DNA of 64,000 bases from contig OZ024869.1 in the NCBI GenBank assembly GCA_964017185.1, forward strand, positions 3,122,501 to 3,186,500, read 5' to 3'. Under the pieces are notes generated by a model. That model was not told the DNA's origin and made no database searches. It worked only from the letters and a program-made list of their open reading frames with translations. The DNA comes from Rugalucina vietnamica. Its lineage: Eukaryota; Mollusca; Bivalvia; Lucinida; Lucinidae. Below, piece after piece: positions 31,352-42,977 of this stretch. The translations under genes and the position numbers were made by a program. The stretch's first letter is position 1. Each line of letters starts with the position of its first letter.

Positions 31352-32228
31352 CTTTTTTCTTTTCTTTATTTGTCTCTCTTGTGACAAAAAAAAAGGTTTG
31401 GAAATAAAACATATATTGTCAGCTGATTATATTTTTTGGCAAAATGCAAGAATCATGCAATGCCCTACTACATTAAATTCTTAAATCGTAAAGGAAGTGA
31501 AGTTTGAGACGGCAGTCCACATGTATGTTTTCTCTTGTATTGGGAGCTCGATCGTATTTTTGGTATAAGAGCTGATCTATCCTCACGTCAATATTTCTTT
31601 CTTGCATTGCAGATATACTGTAGGCTTGTACAGGCACAATGTGGCTAGGATAAGAACGACTTAAAAATGTTTTTGCGGACGTAGGCACTAACTCAAATAG
31701 TACACTGTATAGTGTACATGTAAAGATATATGTATATTTATTAGGTGTAAGACCTACAGTTCCACGTGCTGTCTCGTGAGAGAACATAAGTTATTTTGGC
31801 ATGTTTATACATGTATTTAAAACAGATACTCGAAATCTTGATGTTATTTATTTGGTTGATGTTTCGTTTTGAGTCCATTAGACAATCATCTACAAGTCAT
31901 AAGTGCGATATCCTAGCTACATTTTGCATAGCCAAGTTGAGGTTTTGTAGACCTTCCACAGTATTTCAGCATTTTGAATGCGATAAGTACGATTTTTGGG
32001 ATGTTTTTTTTCCCAAGTCAAATGCTTTCTTTCTGATCCTCATTTATTCTATTGAATTATGCGTGATATTTATCTGGTTGGTTCAAATAAATATAATTAA
32101 ACTTCAAACTAAAACAATATTATTTTCAAGAAAATGAATGTTTATAGACTGAGAAACATACAGTTCGTTTTTTCATAACGTGCCGCGTACCTTGCTTAAC
32201 CCTAAAACATGATGACAATATTCTTTAT

Positions 32229-32266
32229 GCGAGCACACACACACACACGCACGCGCGCGCACGCAA
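32229..32266. repeat. (AC)n/(GC)n microsatellite
   Basis: Runs of CACACACA followed by CGCGCGCA, about 36 bp. Confidence 0.95.
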
Positions 32267-32388
32267 GTTCCGTAGATGACTTCATGTCGCAGTGGTTCAG
32301 TCAGTCGCTTCGTAAAATCACATGTCGAGAATAAATACATGTACGTACATGTAGTTGATATAAGACTGGTCAAAAAATTATTTTTTAG

Positions 32389-32590
32389 GGAGCGCGGTGG
32401 TGCAGTGGTAGGGCGTCTGACTCCGAATCGAGAGGTCCTGGGTTCGATCCCCACAAGCGCCACCGTGTTGTGTCCTTGAGCAAGACACATTAACTCCTTA
32501 CTAACTGGTTAAACCCAGGAAGCGTTGGCTGCGTCCCGACATGACTGAAAAAAATGTTGACTGGGACATAAAGCCTTAATAAAAATGATT
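32389..32590 (+). mobile_element. tRNA-derived SINE
   Basis: The head has an A box (GTGGTGCAGTGGTAGGGCG) and a B box (GGGTTCGATCCC) with an Arg-like anticodon arm. The body has CCTTGAGCAAGACACATTAA and GCGTCCCGACATGACTGAAA, ending AAAGCCTTAATAAAAA. A second copy stands in reverse at 50128-50335. Confidence 0.9.
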
Positions 32591-33044
32591 TTGATAAAAG
32601 CATCTGACTCGTTTGCTCAGGAGGTTGAGCGCGAGCAGGAAACGCCTATTTTCATTGGAATTATTTTTTTTTTATTTTTTTTTTCGCATCTTTGACAATA
32701 TTCTTGCGTAGAAAGAAAAATACTTAACACCTACAGTATATGCATTGGTAAAATGCAAAAATAAAGAAATCCAGACAGCGATTAAACATATAAATCGTAA
32801 ACAATGTTATCATATGCAATGGTAACAATGATTATTGTTGTCTTCCCGTTCAACTGTCTGATTCTAATGGAACAATGAACTGGAAGCGGCCTTTGACACG
32901 ACATGTTTACAAAATCGCATCATCAACCGTCATGTTTGCCATTAAAGATACATTACGCGTTCAATGCGAGTCGGCCTTACAAATGCTTGTCGCGAATAAA
33001 ACAGCTTCCAGTGCAGAATATTATTTTTTTAGACACTCGTGTGT

Positions 33045-33180
33045 ATAACTAGGGATCGCTAGTTCAATTCTGAGCTGCCCATGGCTTTATGGTGACACTA
33101 TAAACCGAGATCCCGTCTGCATATGACGATAACTGTTGGTGGGAAAACAACTATCAACTATTTGTTATCGCCATGTGACT
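33045..33180 (+). mobile_element. SINE body fragment
   Basis: Contains GACACTATAAACCGAGATCCC, the body motif also present (reversed) in the SINE at 34544-34660. The tRNA head is decayed. Confidence 0.5.
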
Positions 33181-33493
33181 TTTAACATACTGGTGCATGT
33201 ATATACGTACATTGGTTCTGTTAAGCTACATTTCACGTGTTTTTCGTGAACACACAGAAACTTTTTTACATGTAAACATGGCAAGATTTACGATTTGAAA
33301 CATTTAGTTGATCTTTAATTTTATGTGCAGTTTTAGTTTTTTTATTCTACGCCTTACAACGTTTTGACACATTTCAAGTAATATCGAGCATGGTCTGTTA
33401 TCCTTTTCAGGATAACATGTCCGTGACATGTTTACCCCATTGAACAACGCTTTTATAAAGCAAAACTTGAGTATGCAGGGGTATACCTAGTTT

Positions 33494-34140
33494 GAGCTCA
33501 CATGAGCCCTTCGGCTCAAAAGGTGAGCTTATAGGATGGCCATGCCCCGTCGTCCGTCCGACGTCGTCTGTCAACAATTTCCATGATCTTCTTCTCTGAA
33601 ACAGCTTGGCCAATCAAAGTTAAAACTGTTTGCGGAGCATTCTTAGGAAGGGGAACGAAATTTGCATAAATGGACCAGGTCACATGACCAAGATGGCCGC
33701 CTTGGCTATAAATAGCAAAAACCGTTAAAATTTTTCTTCTCCAGAACCAGAAGGCCTATGACTTTGTAACTTGGCATGAAGCATCAAACAATATTAAAAG
33801 CACTACAAAGTTTGTATAAATCATTTCTCTGGGATGACCTTGACCTATTTTACGGTAAGATCAACTTACATGTAGGCATTTAAATGGGGAAATGACTGTA
33901 ATATTTTTTAAAAAACATCTTCTCTGCAACCGCATGGCCGATCAAAGCCAAACTTCGTGGAAGGGGAACGAAAGTTTGTATTAAATGGCCGCCATGGCTA
34001 TAATTTGAAAAACCTTTAAAAATGTTCTTCTTCAGAACCAGTAGGCCTATGATTTCGAAACTTGGCATGAAGCATCTACAAAGTCTATATATGACCCAGG
34101 GATGACATTAACCTATTATAGGACAAGGTCAACTTAGGTT
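33494..34140 (+). mobile_element. Terminal end and two units of a dispersed tandem-repeat element
   Basis: The left end reads GAGCTCACATGAGCCCTTCGG, then AGGTGAGCTTATAGGATGG and CGTCGTCCGTCCG. Two units of about 300 bp follow, with ACATCTTCTCTG, TGGCCGATCAAAGCC, AAGATGGCCGCC and AACTTGGCATGAAGCATC. The complementary terminus is found at about 48000-48080, and a single diverged unit at 41860-42080. Confidence 0.7.
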
Positions 34141-34250
34141 GCTTATGCTTCTGAAAACATAGAGTGTGAGTATTCGTTCTATCATGTGTCCACAATCTAT
34201 GTTTTAAACAAATAAGAAAATGTCAAAACTGTTGAACTGAAAATTTTCAC

Positions 34251-34252
34251 TT

Positions 34253-34290
<38 letters not shown>
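34251..34290. repeat. T/A homopolymer run
   Basis: Nine T followed by about 31 A. Confidence 0.97.
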
Positions 34291-34291
<1 letters not shown>

Positions 34292-34543
34292 ACTGTATTT
34301 TGCTTGTTAAGGTTTTGTAATGATATGGTCATGATACAGGGTACCGTTTTAGTGCACATGTATTACACATGCTGACGACAGATCTACAACATTTGATCAT
34401 TCTTAACCTTACTCATTAGGGCCCATCTTTGCGTTCGGTATCGGGCAAGCATATAAACACATAAGCTTCTTACTCAATCTGAATTTAAATAAATAATAAA
34501 TTGAATCGGTTTGTTGATTTGAGCGTTTATCCAACAGCAAAGG

Positions 34544-34660
34544 TCATATGGAAACGAGGCCTCAGTTTATAGTCTCATCCGACAGACTCAAGAAGACCCG
34601 GATCAAACCTGCGATCTCTGGTTTATAAGGCACGTGAAATAACCACTGCACCATGGAGGC
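34544..34660 (-). mobile_element. tRNA-derived SINE (reverse)
   Basis: On the minus strand: CCTCCATGGTGCAGTGGTTA (A box region), GCAGGTTTGATCCGGG (B box) and the body motif GAGACTATAAACTGAGG. Confidence 0.75.
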
Positions 34661-35149
34661 TTGCTTAATAGGTTCAGTATAAACTTTATCATGATAGAAA
34701 TCGTACTTTTAAATGTTAAAAAAGGACAAAAGAACGCATGCTCTTAACACCAACTGCGTTCGGCTTGCCAAGCAGCACTGATCCGGCTTGATATGATCTT
34801 TGTTTTGTCGATGGGCCCTGGGACAAAATTTCAATAGCCAAACACAACACAATTAAATTTCCCCTGTTACATGTATATATTAGAATCATGAAATTGGCGG
34901 TTCGTTTGTTTACATATAAAAGGTCGGTAAATGGACACGTGAAATGTCTGCGTGATATACTGTACATGAATATGTGTATTTGGGTATTGTCTATCAGTGT
35001 CAGCACCATCGTATATGCTTGCGATACAATCAAAGTCCTTACAACAAAGATTGATGCAACATCACACAACATGTGATAAAATGGATTAAAGCAATCTTCA
35101 GCGCAGCAATATCGCTTTGGCAACTACCAACACCAAGACAATGAACTCT

Positions 35150-35275
35150 TCGCCGTAGGTTGCTGCCCAATTGATCAGTCTTACAATCACGGGTGACACA
35201 AACCAAGTTCTGCTTGTGGGTGTGCAAGTTCGTTTTCTCGGGGTTCTCCCCTTTTCCCCCTGTTACTGATTTACC
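35150..35275 (+). mobile_element. SINE body fragment
   Basis: CCAAGTTCTGCTTGTGGGTGT and TTTCTCGGGGTTCTCCCC match, in the opposite orientation, the body of the SINE at 36270-36440. The head is too diverged to read. Confidence 0.65.
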
Positions 35276-36269
35276 CGTCTCATATGAACTAAAATAATCT
35301 TGAACGGGCCGAAAATATTGTGTAAAAAACGCATCATCATGATCAGAAATGAGCACAATCAGACCCTTATCTGTAATCAAGTAACAACAGAATGACCAAG
35401 AATCTATACAATTAAATTTCCCATCCTAACATAGACACCAGGCGAGAGAGATATGGCGGTGCAACACATCACAAGCAATTTAACAACACGCATAAAAAAC
35501 AAAATTACTAGCTCTTTCCAAACAAGACCAGCGTCCATTCTGTTAAAAGGGACAATACACGAGGCAATAATCTTAAGAAAACACATGTGTCAATATGAAG
35601 ACTGTATACACCATTATTTGTGAAACAAATGAATAATTTGTGCACTTTGACAGAATATGTAGTGTCCAAAATTGCTTCTACGTGTATGTGAAAATGGCGA
35701 ACATCAAAAGTAAACTGCGGCGAAGTGACGCGCGACCCACTTTACGGGGCGACTGAAACACTATGCGTCCTCTACGGAAACACTTTAGAAACTCATGAAA
35801 ATAATATAATTGTGTTAGTTTGATTTTAATCTATTGATTTTATTTGAATTCAACCAGGTGAAACAGCACGCATACTATCACACAGAATAAATGAGGATCA
35901 GAACGAAAGCTTATGTCTTGCCAAATTAATTTTCTACATCGTAACCATCGCACTCGATATGGCAGAAATACTGTTGAAAGTCTACAATAAACAAAAACAG
36001 TTGTGTGGCTAGGCATATTGTAGCTACATGTAGGGTATTGCCCCCATCGCTCTTCCTACTGTCAAATGGACTCAAAACGAGACATCGACAAAATAAACAT
36101 CGTTCGCTCACGAGATAGCACGTGAAACTGTAGTTTTATATCTAATAATACACATATATCTGAACATGTACACATTACTTTTTGATTTGGTGTCTTGTGT
36201 ATTTGTTAAAATTCAGTTTTACGTCCCTTTCAAGATTATTTCAGCTCATATGAAAAGCACCAAACAGTA

Positions 36270-36440
36270 TGTGGGGCGAAAACGTGAGTACCCCGAGAAA
36301 AACCGCCTGGCACACCCGCAAGCAGAACTTGGCCTGTCTCACATGTGGCCATTGTGGGTCTCGAACTCACACCAGACACAACGGTGAGATGATTAAGTAA
36401 TTATGAAACAGCGCTCTTAACTGCTCGGCCACGGGGGACG
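36270..36440 (-). mobile_element. tRNA-Ser/Leu-type SINE (reverse)
   Basis: The minus strand begins GTCCCCCGTGGCCGAGCAG and TTAAGAGCGC, like a type II tRNA head, with B box GAGTTCGAGACCC. The body has AGTTCTGCTTGCGGGTGTG and TCGGGGTACTC. It lies within the right arm of the foldback element. Confidence 0.75.
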
Positions 36441-36830
36441 CTTGCGTATTTTTTAGTCATTAGTGGCGGTCAGCTTATCCTATCCACATTATCTGTACCA
36501 GCCAGTCAGGAAATACATGTAAATGTTGACGTTAGGATCGGTCGCTGATCCGTTCTTCATCGAGTTCTCGGCTTCAATGGGTGAAAAATCAATAAGACCT
36601 ATAAAAAAACCTATACATGCGGTCTCCCTTCTCACTAGACAGTTTAATCCAGAAACTTACTATTTTAGTATTAAATGCAGCAGTGAATTTTGTGATTCTT
36701 GCATTTGCCAATAGATAAAATATCATTTTCTTTTTTCCTTTTTTTTCATTTCTTTTTAATTTTCTAAGCTTTATTGTCACAGGTGCGAAAAAAAAAAGAA
36801 GAAACAAAGAAAAGGAAAAATAATTTTTGT

Positions 36831-36907
36831 CCTACCCGGACTCGAACCCAGGACCTTTCGATTCTATGTCTTACGCTCTACCTACTGAACTATTCAGCTA
36901 GACGTCC
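36831..36907 (-). repeat. tRNA-like block in right foldback arm
   Basis: The minus strand reads TTCAGTAGGTAGAGCGTAAG (A box) and GTCCTGGGTTCGAGTCC (B box). It is the inverted partner of 31276-31351 and shares the A box, the GAAAGGTCCTGGGTTCGAG phrase and the following T-rich stretch. Confidence 0.75.
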
Positions 36908-37097
36908 TGGACAATTCGTTTTTTTGCGTGTCTCATTTAATACACCTCCGGTGAGCTGTTGGTAGTTTTGACTAAGTAATTCTTCGTATCGCCCCTCGCC
37001 TTCGTCTCAAATATGCCCTCACGAGTCGTCGCCCATCACACACAAAGTCGTAACCGCAAGCGCCAGCAAAATTTACGTTCAAAAGTGAAAAATGTCT

Positions 37098-38270
37098 AGT
37101 TACAGGCCAATTTCGATCTTGCCTACACTCTCTAAGATCATTGAAAAGTGGATCGAGAAAAATCTAATGCTTTATCTAGATAAACATACTCTCCTTCATA
37201 AAAATCAAAGTGGGTTCAGGAAAAATCACTCAACAGAATCGGCTCTTATTTTAATGACAGACACATGGTTAAAAGCTATTAATAATGGCAAGTTAGTTGG
37301 ATGTGCAATGATTGATTTTCGAAAAGCATTTGATCTGGTTGATCATGAATTACTTCTACAGAAACTCCGTATTTATAAGTTCAGTGAATCGACTTTGTTA
37401 TGGTTTAAGTCATATCTTAATAACAGAACCCAACAAGTAGTTATTAACAACTTAAACTCAAGTAGTGGTTTTGTTGAGTGCGGGGTTCCTCAGGGGTCCA
37501 TTTTAGGTCCTATTTTATTCTTGCTTTTTATCAACGATCTACCGCTTACATTGCAGAACTTACCAGTATCGGTTGACCTCTATGCAGACGATACTACTTT
37601 ATATAGTACTGCTTCAGATAAACGTACCTTGGAAACTAATCTTCAAAATGCTTTAAATTCTGTCCACATTTGGTGCTTAGAAAATGGTATGACTATTAAT
37701 TCTGATAAAACTAAACTAATGTTAATTGCTAGTCGACAGAAGAGAAATACCTTAATTGATAGTGACCTAAAAATCACATTCAACGATCTGGAGTTAAAAA
37801 ATTCTGATAATGAGAAAATCTTAGGGGTTCACGTAGATCAGAACTTTGTTTGGAACAGTCATTTTCAGCATGTGTGTAAAAAGATAGCGTCACACCTCTT
37901 GTTACTATCCCAAATCAGAATGTATCTCACTGTGCAACATAGGCTTTTATACTATAATGCATACATAAAATCTCATATTGAATATTGTTGTATAGTATGG
38001 GGAAATTCTAGCAATTTTAATGCATATAAAATTGAAAAAATGCAAAGAAGAGCTTGCAAACTTATTTTAGGGAAGGATTATACCACACTAGATGAAGCAC
38101 GCAATCAATTGGATATTTTATCTTTCGAAGAAACAATCTTTATTCACAAAGCAAAAGTTATGTTTAAAATAGCTACCAATGCTGCTCCAATTTACTTAAC
38201 AGATTTGTTTCAGATGAGAGGTGATATGCAGAATTTGAATTCCTCAGTTAAATTTGAGATCAACCGCTAA
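37098..38270 (+). CDS. LINE reverse transcriptase, right part
   Basis: Resumes at the RT motif SYRPISILP right after the foldback insertion; an ATG at 37092 lies in the transposon end and is not the native start. It carries all main RT blocks: QSGFRKNHST, DFRKAFDLVDH, GVPQGSILGPILFL, the catalytic YADDTTLY and MTINSDKTKLM. The frame ends at 38270, but the C-terminal region (NFLIPKPKISLF, ALVWNSIP) continues in another frame from 38254, so one indel separates them. Jockey/CR1-like by motif pattern. With the left part frameshifted and the centre interrupted, the copy is dead. Confidence 0.9.
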   Translation, partial: SYRPISILPTLSKIIEKWIEKNLMLYLDKHTLLHKNQSGFRKNHSTESALILMTDTWLKAINNGKLVGCAMIDFRKAFDLVDHELLLQKLRIYKFSESTLLWFKSYLNNRTQQVVINNLNSSSGFVECGVPQGSILGPILFLLFINDLPLTLQNLPVSVDLYADDTTLYSTASDKRTLETNLQNALNSVHIWCLENGMTINSDKTKLMLIASRQKRNTLIDSDLKITFNDLELKNSDNEKILGVHVDQNFVWNSHFQHVCKKIASHLLLLSQIRMYLTVQHRLLYYNAYIKSHIEYCCIVWGNSSNFNAYKIEKMQRRACKLILGKDYTTLDEARNQLDILSFEETIFIHKAKVMFKIATNAAPIYLTDLFQMRGDMQNLNSSVKFEINR

Positions 38271-38439
38271 CAGAAATTTTCTTATACCTAAACCTAAAAT
38301 AAGTTTATTTAAAAACAGTCTGTCTTATTCTGGTGCGCTTGTGTGGAATAGTATTCCCTTGTGTATAAAGAATTCTGATACCATCCAATCATTTTCCAAA
38401 AAATGCTTACAATGGATGAAATCTGGCAGTGTGTCTTGA
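38254..38439 (+). pseudogene. LINE ORF2 C-terminus, frameshifted
   Basis: About 55 residues containing the SGALVWNSIP-type motif that closes many jockey/CR1 ORF2 proteins. In another frame from the RT block, TGA near 38437. Confidence 0.8.
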
Positions 38440-39033
38440 AATGTCAACCTCCATCGCCATAACAATATTTTGCACACTGTTTGGACATTTTATTTCAAGT
38501 TCGTCTCTGTTAAAACATATTTAACTAATGCTTACACATAAGGAGGTACACTTTTAAAGCATAACAGTTTGATTTTTTAACATTTCGACTCTTAGAGCTG
38601 CCTAACAATGAATTGTTATATTCAAGCCGTCTGCACTTAGCAAGATGTATTCTCATCTTATGTGTAATGGTAAAAGCATTATGAGCATTATGACTATGAA
38701 GATGTTCTCGTAATGTTGTATTGTTAAACGATTGAGCCACGACATGAGATCACCTGTTTTTTGCTAATATGAAAAACAATATGCTGACTGTGTCATTACT
38801 ATCATACGCTCGATGCCTTTTTAGCATCAATATCTCATTTTAGATTTTTGTTTCTCACTCAGAACAGGTTTTTTCATGACGTGACTTATTTAATTCTGTG
38901 TATTTGATATTGTTTTTATTGTATAATGCTATATTATGTTTTATATGCTTTGAGGGCCTCGGGGAAGATTGGCATAGCCAACCGAGTTACCCTCGTTAAA
39001 TAAAGTAATTACTTACTTACTTACTTACTTAAA
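38440..39033 (+). mobile_element. LINE 3' UTR and tail repeat
   Basis: Ends with GAGGGCCTCGGGGAAGATTGG, AATAAAGTAATTA and a (CTTA)n tail (39009-39032). Short tandem repeats at the 3' end are normal for this LINE group. Confidence 0.8.
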
Positions 39034-39989
39034 GTTAGTGCAGATTACAACTTTCTTTGGGCATCACTCGTATTCTAGAAACATTTTTAAACGAAGATAA
39101 AAGAAATAACATCAATTAAAGCAAGTCACGTCTCTAATTGTTCTTGAAACTCTCCCTTCCCTAGATGCACTCCAGTATCTGATAACTAAACGTGATCAAG
39201 TACGAAAATCTATACTGTAAAGGGAATTCTTCAGGTATAACAAAATTAATGCTGTGGACAAATCTGTTTTGTCGCACAAGATATAAGAACATGTTTAAGA
39301 GTGCCATTTTAGTATAAAAAATCACAGTATAATGCAAATAGGCAGCCATTCAACATCAAAACACGTCTCCTTCAATTAGATGATGCTTTAAGCTAATAAG
39401 TTGTATTTTTAAATAAGCATGTAATAAAGCATTCGAAAGCAGCCATTAATTTTAACACATATCACCATGACCAAACTGTGACACTTTAAACCAATAGATG
39501 TAACAACACCTTATCCATGTCAAAAATTCATTTGATCGCCTGATAAACTGATAAAAGATCATTGCACACATGGATATAGTTTTACAAAAAAACTGTGACA
39601 CTTTTGCACTGCACGCACAAAGGTATGATAAGCTGATGCGATAAAATGATGAGGAGCCACCCAATGACTTTGTTACTCTACTTGATAAGAGTCAAAGTTA
39701 GCGTCATGTTGAACGAGTACTTTTAGCGTTGAACCCATAGAATCTGTTTCAATATGAACAAAAGCTTCTACGAGACCAAAAGAAGTACTGAAAAGAAATG
39801 TCTAAATTTCCGTTTGTTTTAAGCATTGCAGTAGGCTTGTTAATGTAACGTTATTATATTTACCGCTTTTGGTGTAATACAACTTTTTTTTTCAATTTTG
39901 ATCAGTTCCGACAAACCACCCTTACCAGCTTCAATAATTCTCACCGGGTGCTGGAGACAAAGGCCAGGCAGCCAAAAATGATTTGGGCC
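39034..39989. other. Noncoding sequence
   Basis: AT-rich; no gene or clear repeat was recognised. Confidence 0.5.
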
Positions 39990-40415
39990 ACTGCATTAGC
40001 AATAAAACCACCAATCTGCATATGCGAAAAAGAAAGGCAAAGATCAGCTGTGCAGTAACTGCACAGCTGATCAGTAACTGCACAGCGCTGATCAGCGTTG
40101 TTGTTTTTTTTCGCTACATCGATAGTACAATCACCCTTCTTCTTAAGTTGCTTCTGTGAATGCACAGGCCGGTTTATGTCCGACCTGGTCGGATCTCCAA
40201 ATTGTTATTTTTCTCGTGCGAAGGCTCATTTTACTCTGATGATATTCGTAATCTTTTTACATGACTTTTCATGAGAAAGACAACGATTTGGGTTTCCGAC
40301 CAGGTCCTACACAAACTGGCATGTAGAGTCACAGAACCAGGCTAGAAGCTTGATATGTACTGCGGTTACTGCACAGCTGATCTGTGCCTATGTGCAGATC
40401 GTTGGTTTTCTGAAA
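39990..40415. mobile_element. Two decayed MITE copies with nested palindromes
   Basis: AAAACCACCAATCTGC and GATCAGCTGTGCAGTAACTG, then TTGTTATTTTTCTCGTGCG with GAAGGCTCA, mark one copy (about 39990-40235). CATGAGAAAGACAACGATTTG with TTACTGCACAGCTGATC and TCGTTGGTTTTCTG marks a second (about 40265-40415). Both belong to the family of the copy at 9440. Confidence 0.65.
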
Positions 40416-40534
40416 AGAAGCGGCAACTCACAATCACATGCAAAATACTATTTTTTTCAAGCTCTCTTATAAACTCACGTTTGTATCACAAAAATGAAAC
40501 CCAATGCAGCATGTCTATTCTTAAATTTCACATG

Positions 40535-40541
40535 TATAAAG
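40535..40541 (+). promoter_or_regulatory. TATA box
   Basis: TATAAAG lies 85 bases before the ATG at 40626, a suitable distance for a short 5' UTR of about 55 bases. Confidence 0.45.
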
Positions 40542-40625
40542 TTCAGATTGTGTTCTGCAAGTCACCTCAGTGCAGTGTGTGGTTTAGTCTCGGACAGAAG
40601 TGGATTGTACACTTATCTTTTAGAA

Positions 40626-41120
40626 ATGACTCAGGAATACCATAAGGTGGTTCTAATTTTGATCATTGCCTTGGTGTTTGTCTCGGGCGAGTTCGACAGG
40701 AGTAAAGAAGCATGGAGGGTCAGATCTAGACGAGGAGTAGTCAAACAAATAGCCAACCTACTGTCGAAAGGGGCGAAATATCCAGCGACGTTGAAGCGGT
40801 TTTGGCAAGCGAGGAGCGTCCTGCTTAAAGATGCTACAATGTATGCCAAATCCCCAATAATCGTTAAATATAGAAAACATGGAGGTATGGATAGAGCTTT
40901 TAGTGACTTTGATATGATTAAACCGTATAAACAATTTCACGGTGAATTGGCGGAAACTGACAATATCGTTAAAGCGGCGGATATTGGAGGGTATACGGTA
41001 CTGTTGAGACGGTGTTTGAATTTAGATGGCCACACTCCTCAGTATTGTATACAGATGTCAAGGACTGCGCAGTTTGAGGGAATACAGCGGGGCCCAGTTA
41101 TTCATGTGGACTATGTCTAA
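40626..41120 (+). CDS. Small secreted protein of unknown function (164 aa)
   Basis: The ATG at 40626 is chosen over an earlier in-frame ATG at 40494 because it opens a clean signal peptide (MTQEYHK, hydrophobic VVLILIIALVFVSG, likely cut before EFDRSKEA) and lies after a TATA box. The mature protein is about 143 residues, strongly basic at its start (RSRRGVVKQ), with aromatic and Gly-rich patches (KYRKHGG, IGGYTVLLRR) and two cysteines 13 apart (RRCLNLDG...QYC) that could form a disulfide. TAA stop at 41118-41120. No intron is needed. I recognise no family. It could be an extracellular-matrix or effector peptide; that is a guess. The surroundings are repeats, so a young or retro-copied gene is possible. 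Confidence 0.55.
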   Translation: MTQEYHKVVLILIIALVFVSGEFDRSKEAWRVRSRRGVVKQIANLLSKGAKYPATLKRFWQARSVLLKDATMYAKSPIIVKYRKHGGMDRAFSDFDMIKPYKQFHGELAETDNIVKAADIGGYTVLLRRCLNLDGHTPQYCIQMSRTAQFEGIQRGPVIHVDYV

Positions 41121-42589
41121 TTCAACTCTGATGTTGTCTTTTACTGATTCCATTCGTCGGGACTCAATATATCTGTACTATTTAGTTCTATTTCTTATAA
41201 ATCTACTGTCTAATACAGTTCTATGGAACTAACTCATTCAGTTCGGTGGAACTCAATGTATGGACCACGTTTCTGATCCAGTCGATTCGTTCGTTGGGAC
41301 TCAATTTTTCCGAACTATTTCTTATACTGTACGGCGGTACTACATCTTGACTATTTTTATATATGGAATTGTTTGCGGGAATGACACAGGACTGCTGTGT
41401 ACAAAAACTTCTCAAGACATTCTTCAGCTTTATTTGCAATATTTCAACATGGTATCATTACAAATTTTGAGACATATAAAGTATCTTTCTAAAAACCAAA
41501 AGACTGATTTCATCATTCACACCTGTAACACTTGTGTAAGTAGGGAATTATTTGTGAATGGAACAGTCAAATCTTGTCCTAATTTTTATGAGATGTACAT
41601 GGTAATAACACTTGGCATTCCCAGTCCTACATCCATCTCGCCGTTGGTGAGCAGGGGCAAAAATATGATGATATTCTTTGAACATTACACAGAAACGGTA
41701 GTAATTAAATGGCAGACGGAAGGGGCGTCAGATTCTGTCAACAGACCCTTGTTGTGTTCTCATTTGATTATATGAAAATCCGCTCCTTTTCATCTCGATC
41801 ACCGCGAGACGTAAGCCCTCAAACGGTCAGACTTTACCATACCAATGCTTTGGCGTGTGTCGAACATCATCCTTCATTTCCACACGCATGGGCAACACAT
41901 GAGGAGCCTCCATGGTAAAAATGGTCTAAGTCACATAAACAATATGGCCGCTATGTCTATGTACATGTATGGCAAAAACTTTTAAATGCTTCCCAGGACC
42001 CAATACTGTTATCTCGAAACTTGGTATGAAGCATCTGCAACTCAAGCTCCACAAAATTTGTCTATATACAAGTGATGACATTGACCTATGTTTGCAAAAG
42101 TTCATATTTGGTCCCTTAGTCACTGGAACAGGGAAATGTTCAAACGACCTTTAGTGTAAAAACCTTGAAGAAAAATGAGAAACACACATAAAACCATAGG
42201 TTGTTTTATTAATTTTATTTATACAATGTTTAAAGAGAGTAGCACGAATTAGCTTATCAGCTATTCTACCTTGTGGCCTTCTGGAAATAACAAATATTTA
42301 CATATATAAAACAGGATAAAAAACAAAGTTTTAAGGTTTATATATACAAGCTCTTTACTTCCTGGGTTACAACTTAAAAGCCTCAAATGACAGATCCCGA
42401 GTTCTTCGAACAATTATAAAAACTGACTTTACAACCAGAGGACCAGTGGTCCTGTAAACGCCCGTGAACCTGATCTGCATAGCTTTACTTGTAGGGTAGA
42501 AAATGGCCCCTACCCTGAGATGATGCCTGTATGAGCTCAAAGAGCACAAGTGGAAGGATTTATATAGAGGATTATTAAACATTGCTACA
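41121..42589. other. Noncoding region with repeat fragments
   Basis: Degenerate repeats of TTCGT(T/C)GGGACTCAAT occur near 41150-41340. A fragment of the 33494-type element lies at about 41860-42080 (ATGGCCGCTATG, AAACTTGGTATGAAGCATC). ACCAGAGGACCAGTGGTCC near 42436 repeats a phrase from 8732. Confidence 0.5.
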
Positions 42590-42800
42590 CACAAAAAATA
42601 TAAAGGTCTAGGACTCATGGTTTCTGAGAAGAAGATTTTTGTATGGTTTTCCCATCGTAAGTATATGGGATATTATGTCTCCTTTGAACCCCAGGGGCAT
42701 CATTGGCAGGACCCATTATGTAAAACACCATATAACATTGTTGCGGATATTTTTTATATAATATTTTATGTTTCCTATTATAAGCCTATGACAGATTAAA
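42590..42800. repeat. Degenerate unit of the 46-48 kb tandem repeat
   Basis: TAAAGGTCTAGGACTCATGG, TTTCTGAGAAGAAG and ACCCCAGGGGCATCATTGG correspond to the unit repeated at 46270-47935. Another partial unit is at 43620-43720. Confidence 0.65.
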
Positions 42801-42827
42801 AGAATCTATGATGGGACTGAGGCTTAG

Positions 42828-42896
42828 ACAAGGAAATCTCAGGCAAGTTTTCAGATTATTCAAGTCTCATCTGAAAACAGCCTGAGATTTCCTTGT
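42828..42896. repeat. 28/29-bp-arm hairpin
   Basis: Arms beginning ACAAGGAAATCTCAGGC pair across a 12-base loop with one small bulge and mismatch. It stands 82 bases upstream of the hammerhead ribozyme. Confidence 0.85.
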
Positions 42897-42977
42897 TGAG
42901 GCATCAACACCCATGATTATTGATTATTTTTCTCATCCATCACTTAAACCATTTTGACTCTGAATATGTTTCAGAAA

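Larger units (their letters stand above)
31081..37096. mobile_element. Foldback DNA element, 6.0 kb, inserted in the LINE
   Basis: Termini GACATTTTTCACTTTTGAACG and its inverted copy. TA at 31079-31080 is repeated at 37097-37098, and removing the element plus one TA restores the LINE reading phase. The inverted arms are long: about 31081-32140 on the left and 35785-37096 on the right, diverged but readable throughout. Each arm contains a tRNA-like block. The 3.6-kb centre holds SINEs and part of another repeat and no recognisable transposase. TA duplication would suit a Tc1/mariner-type or related transposase acting in trans. Confidence 0.85.

Noticed and set aside
32276-32479. ORF over the SINE
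   Set aside because: Common false ORF across a tRNA-derived repeat.
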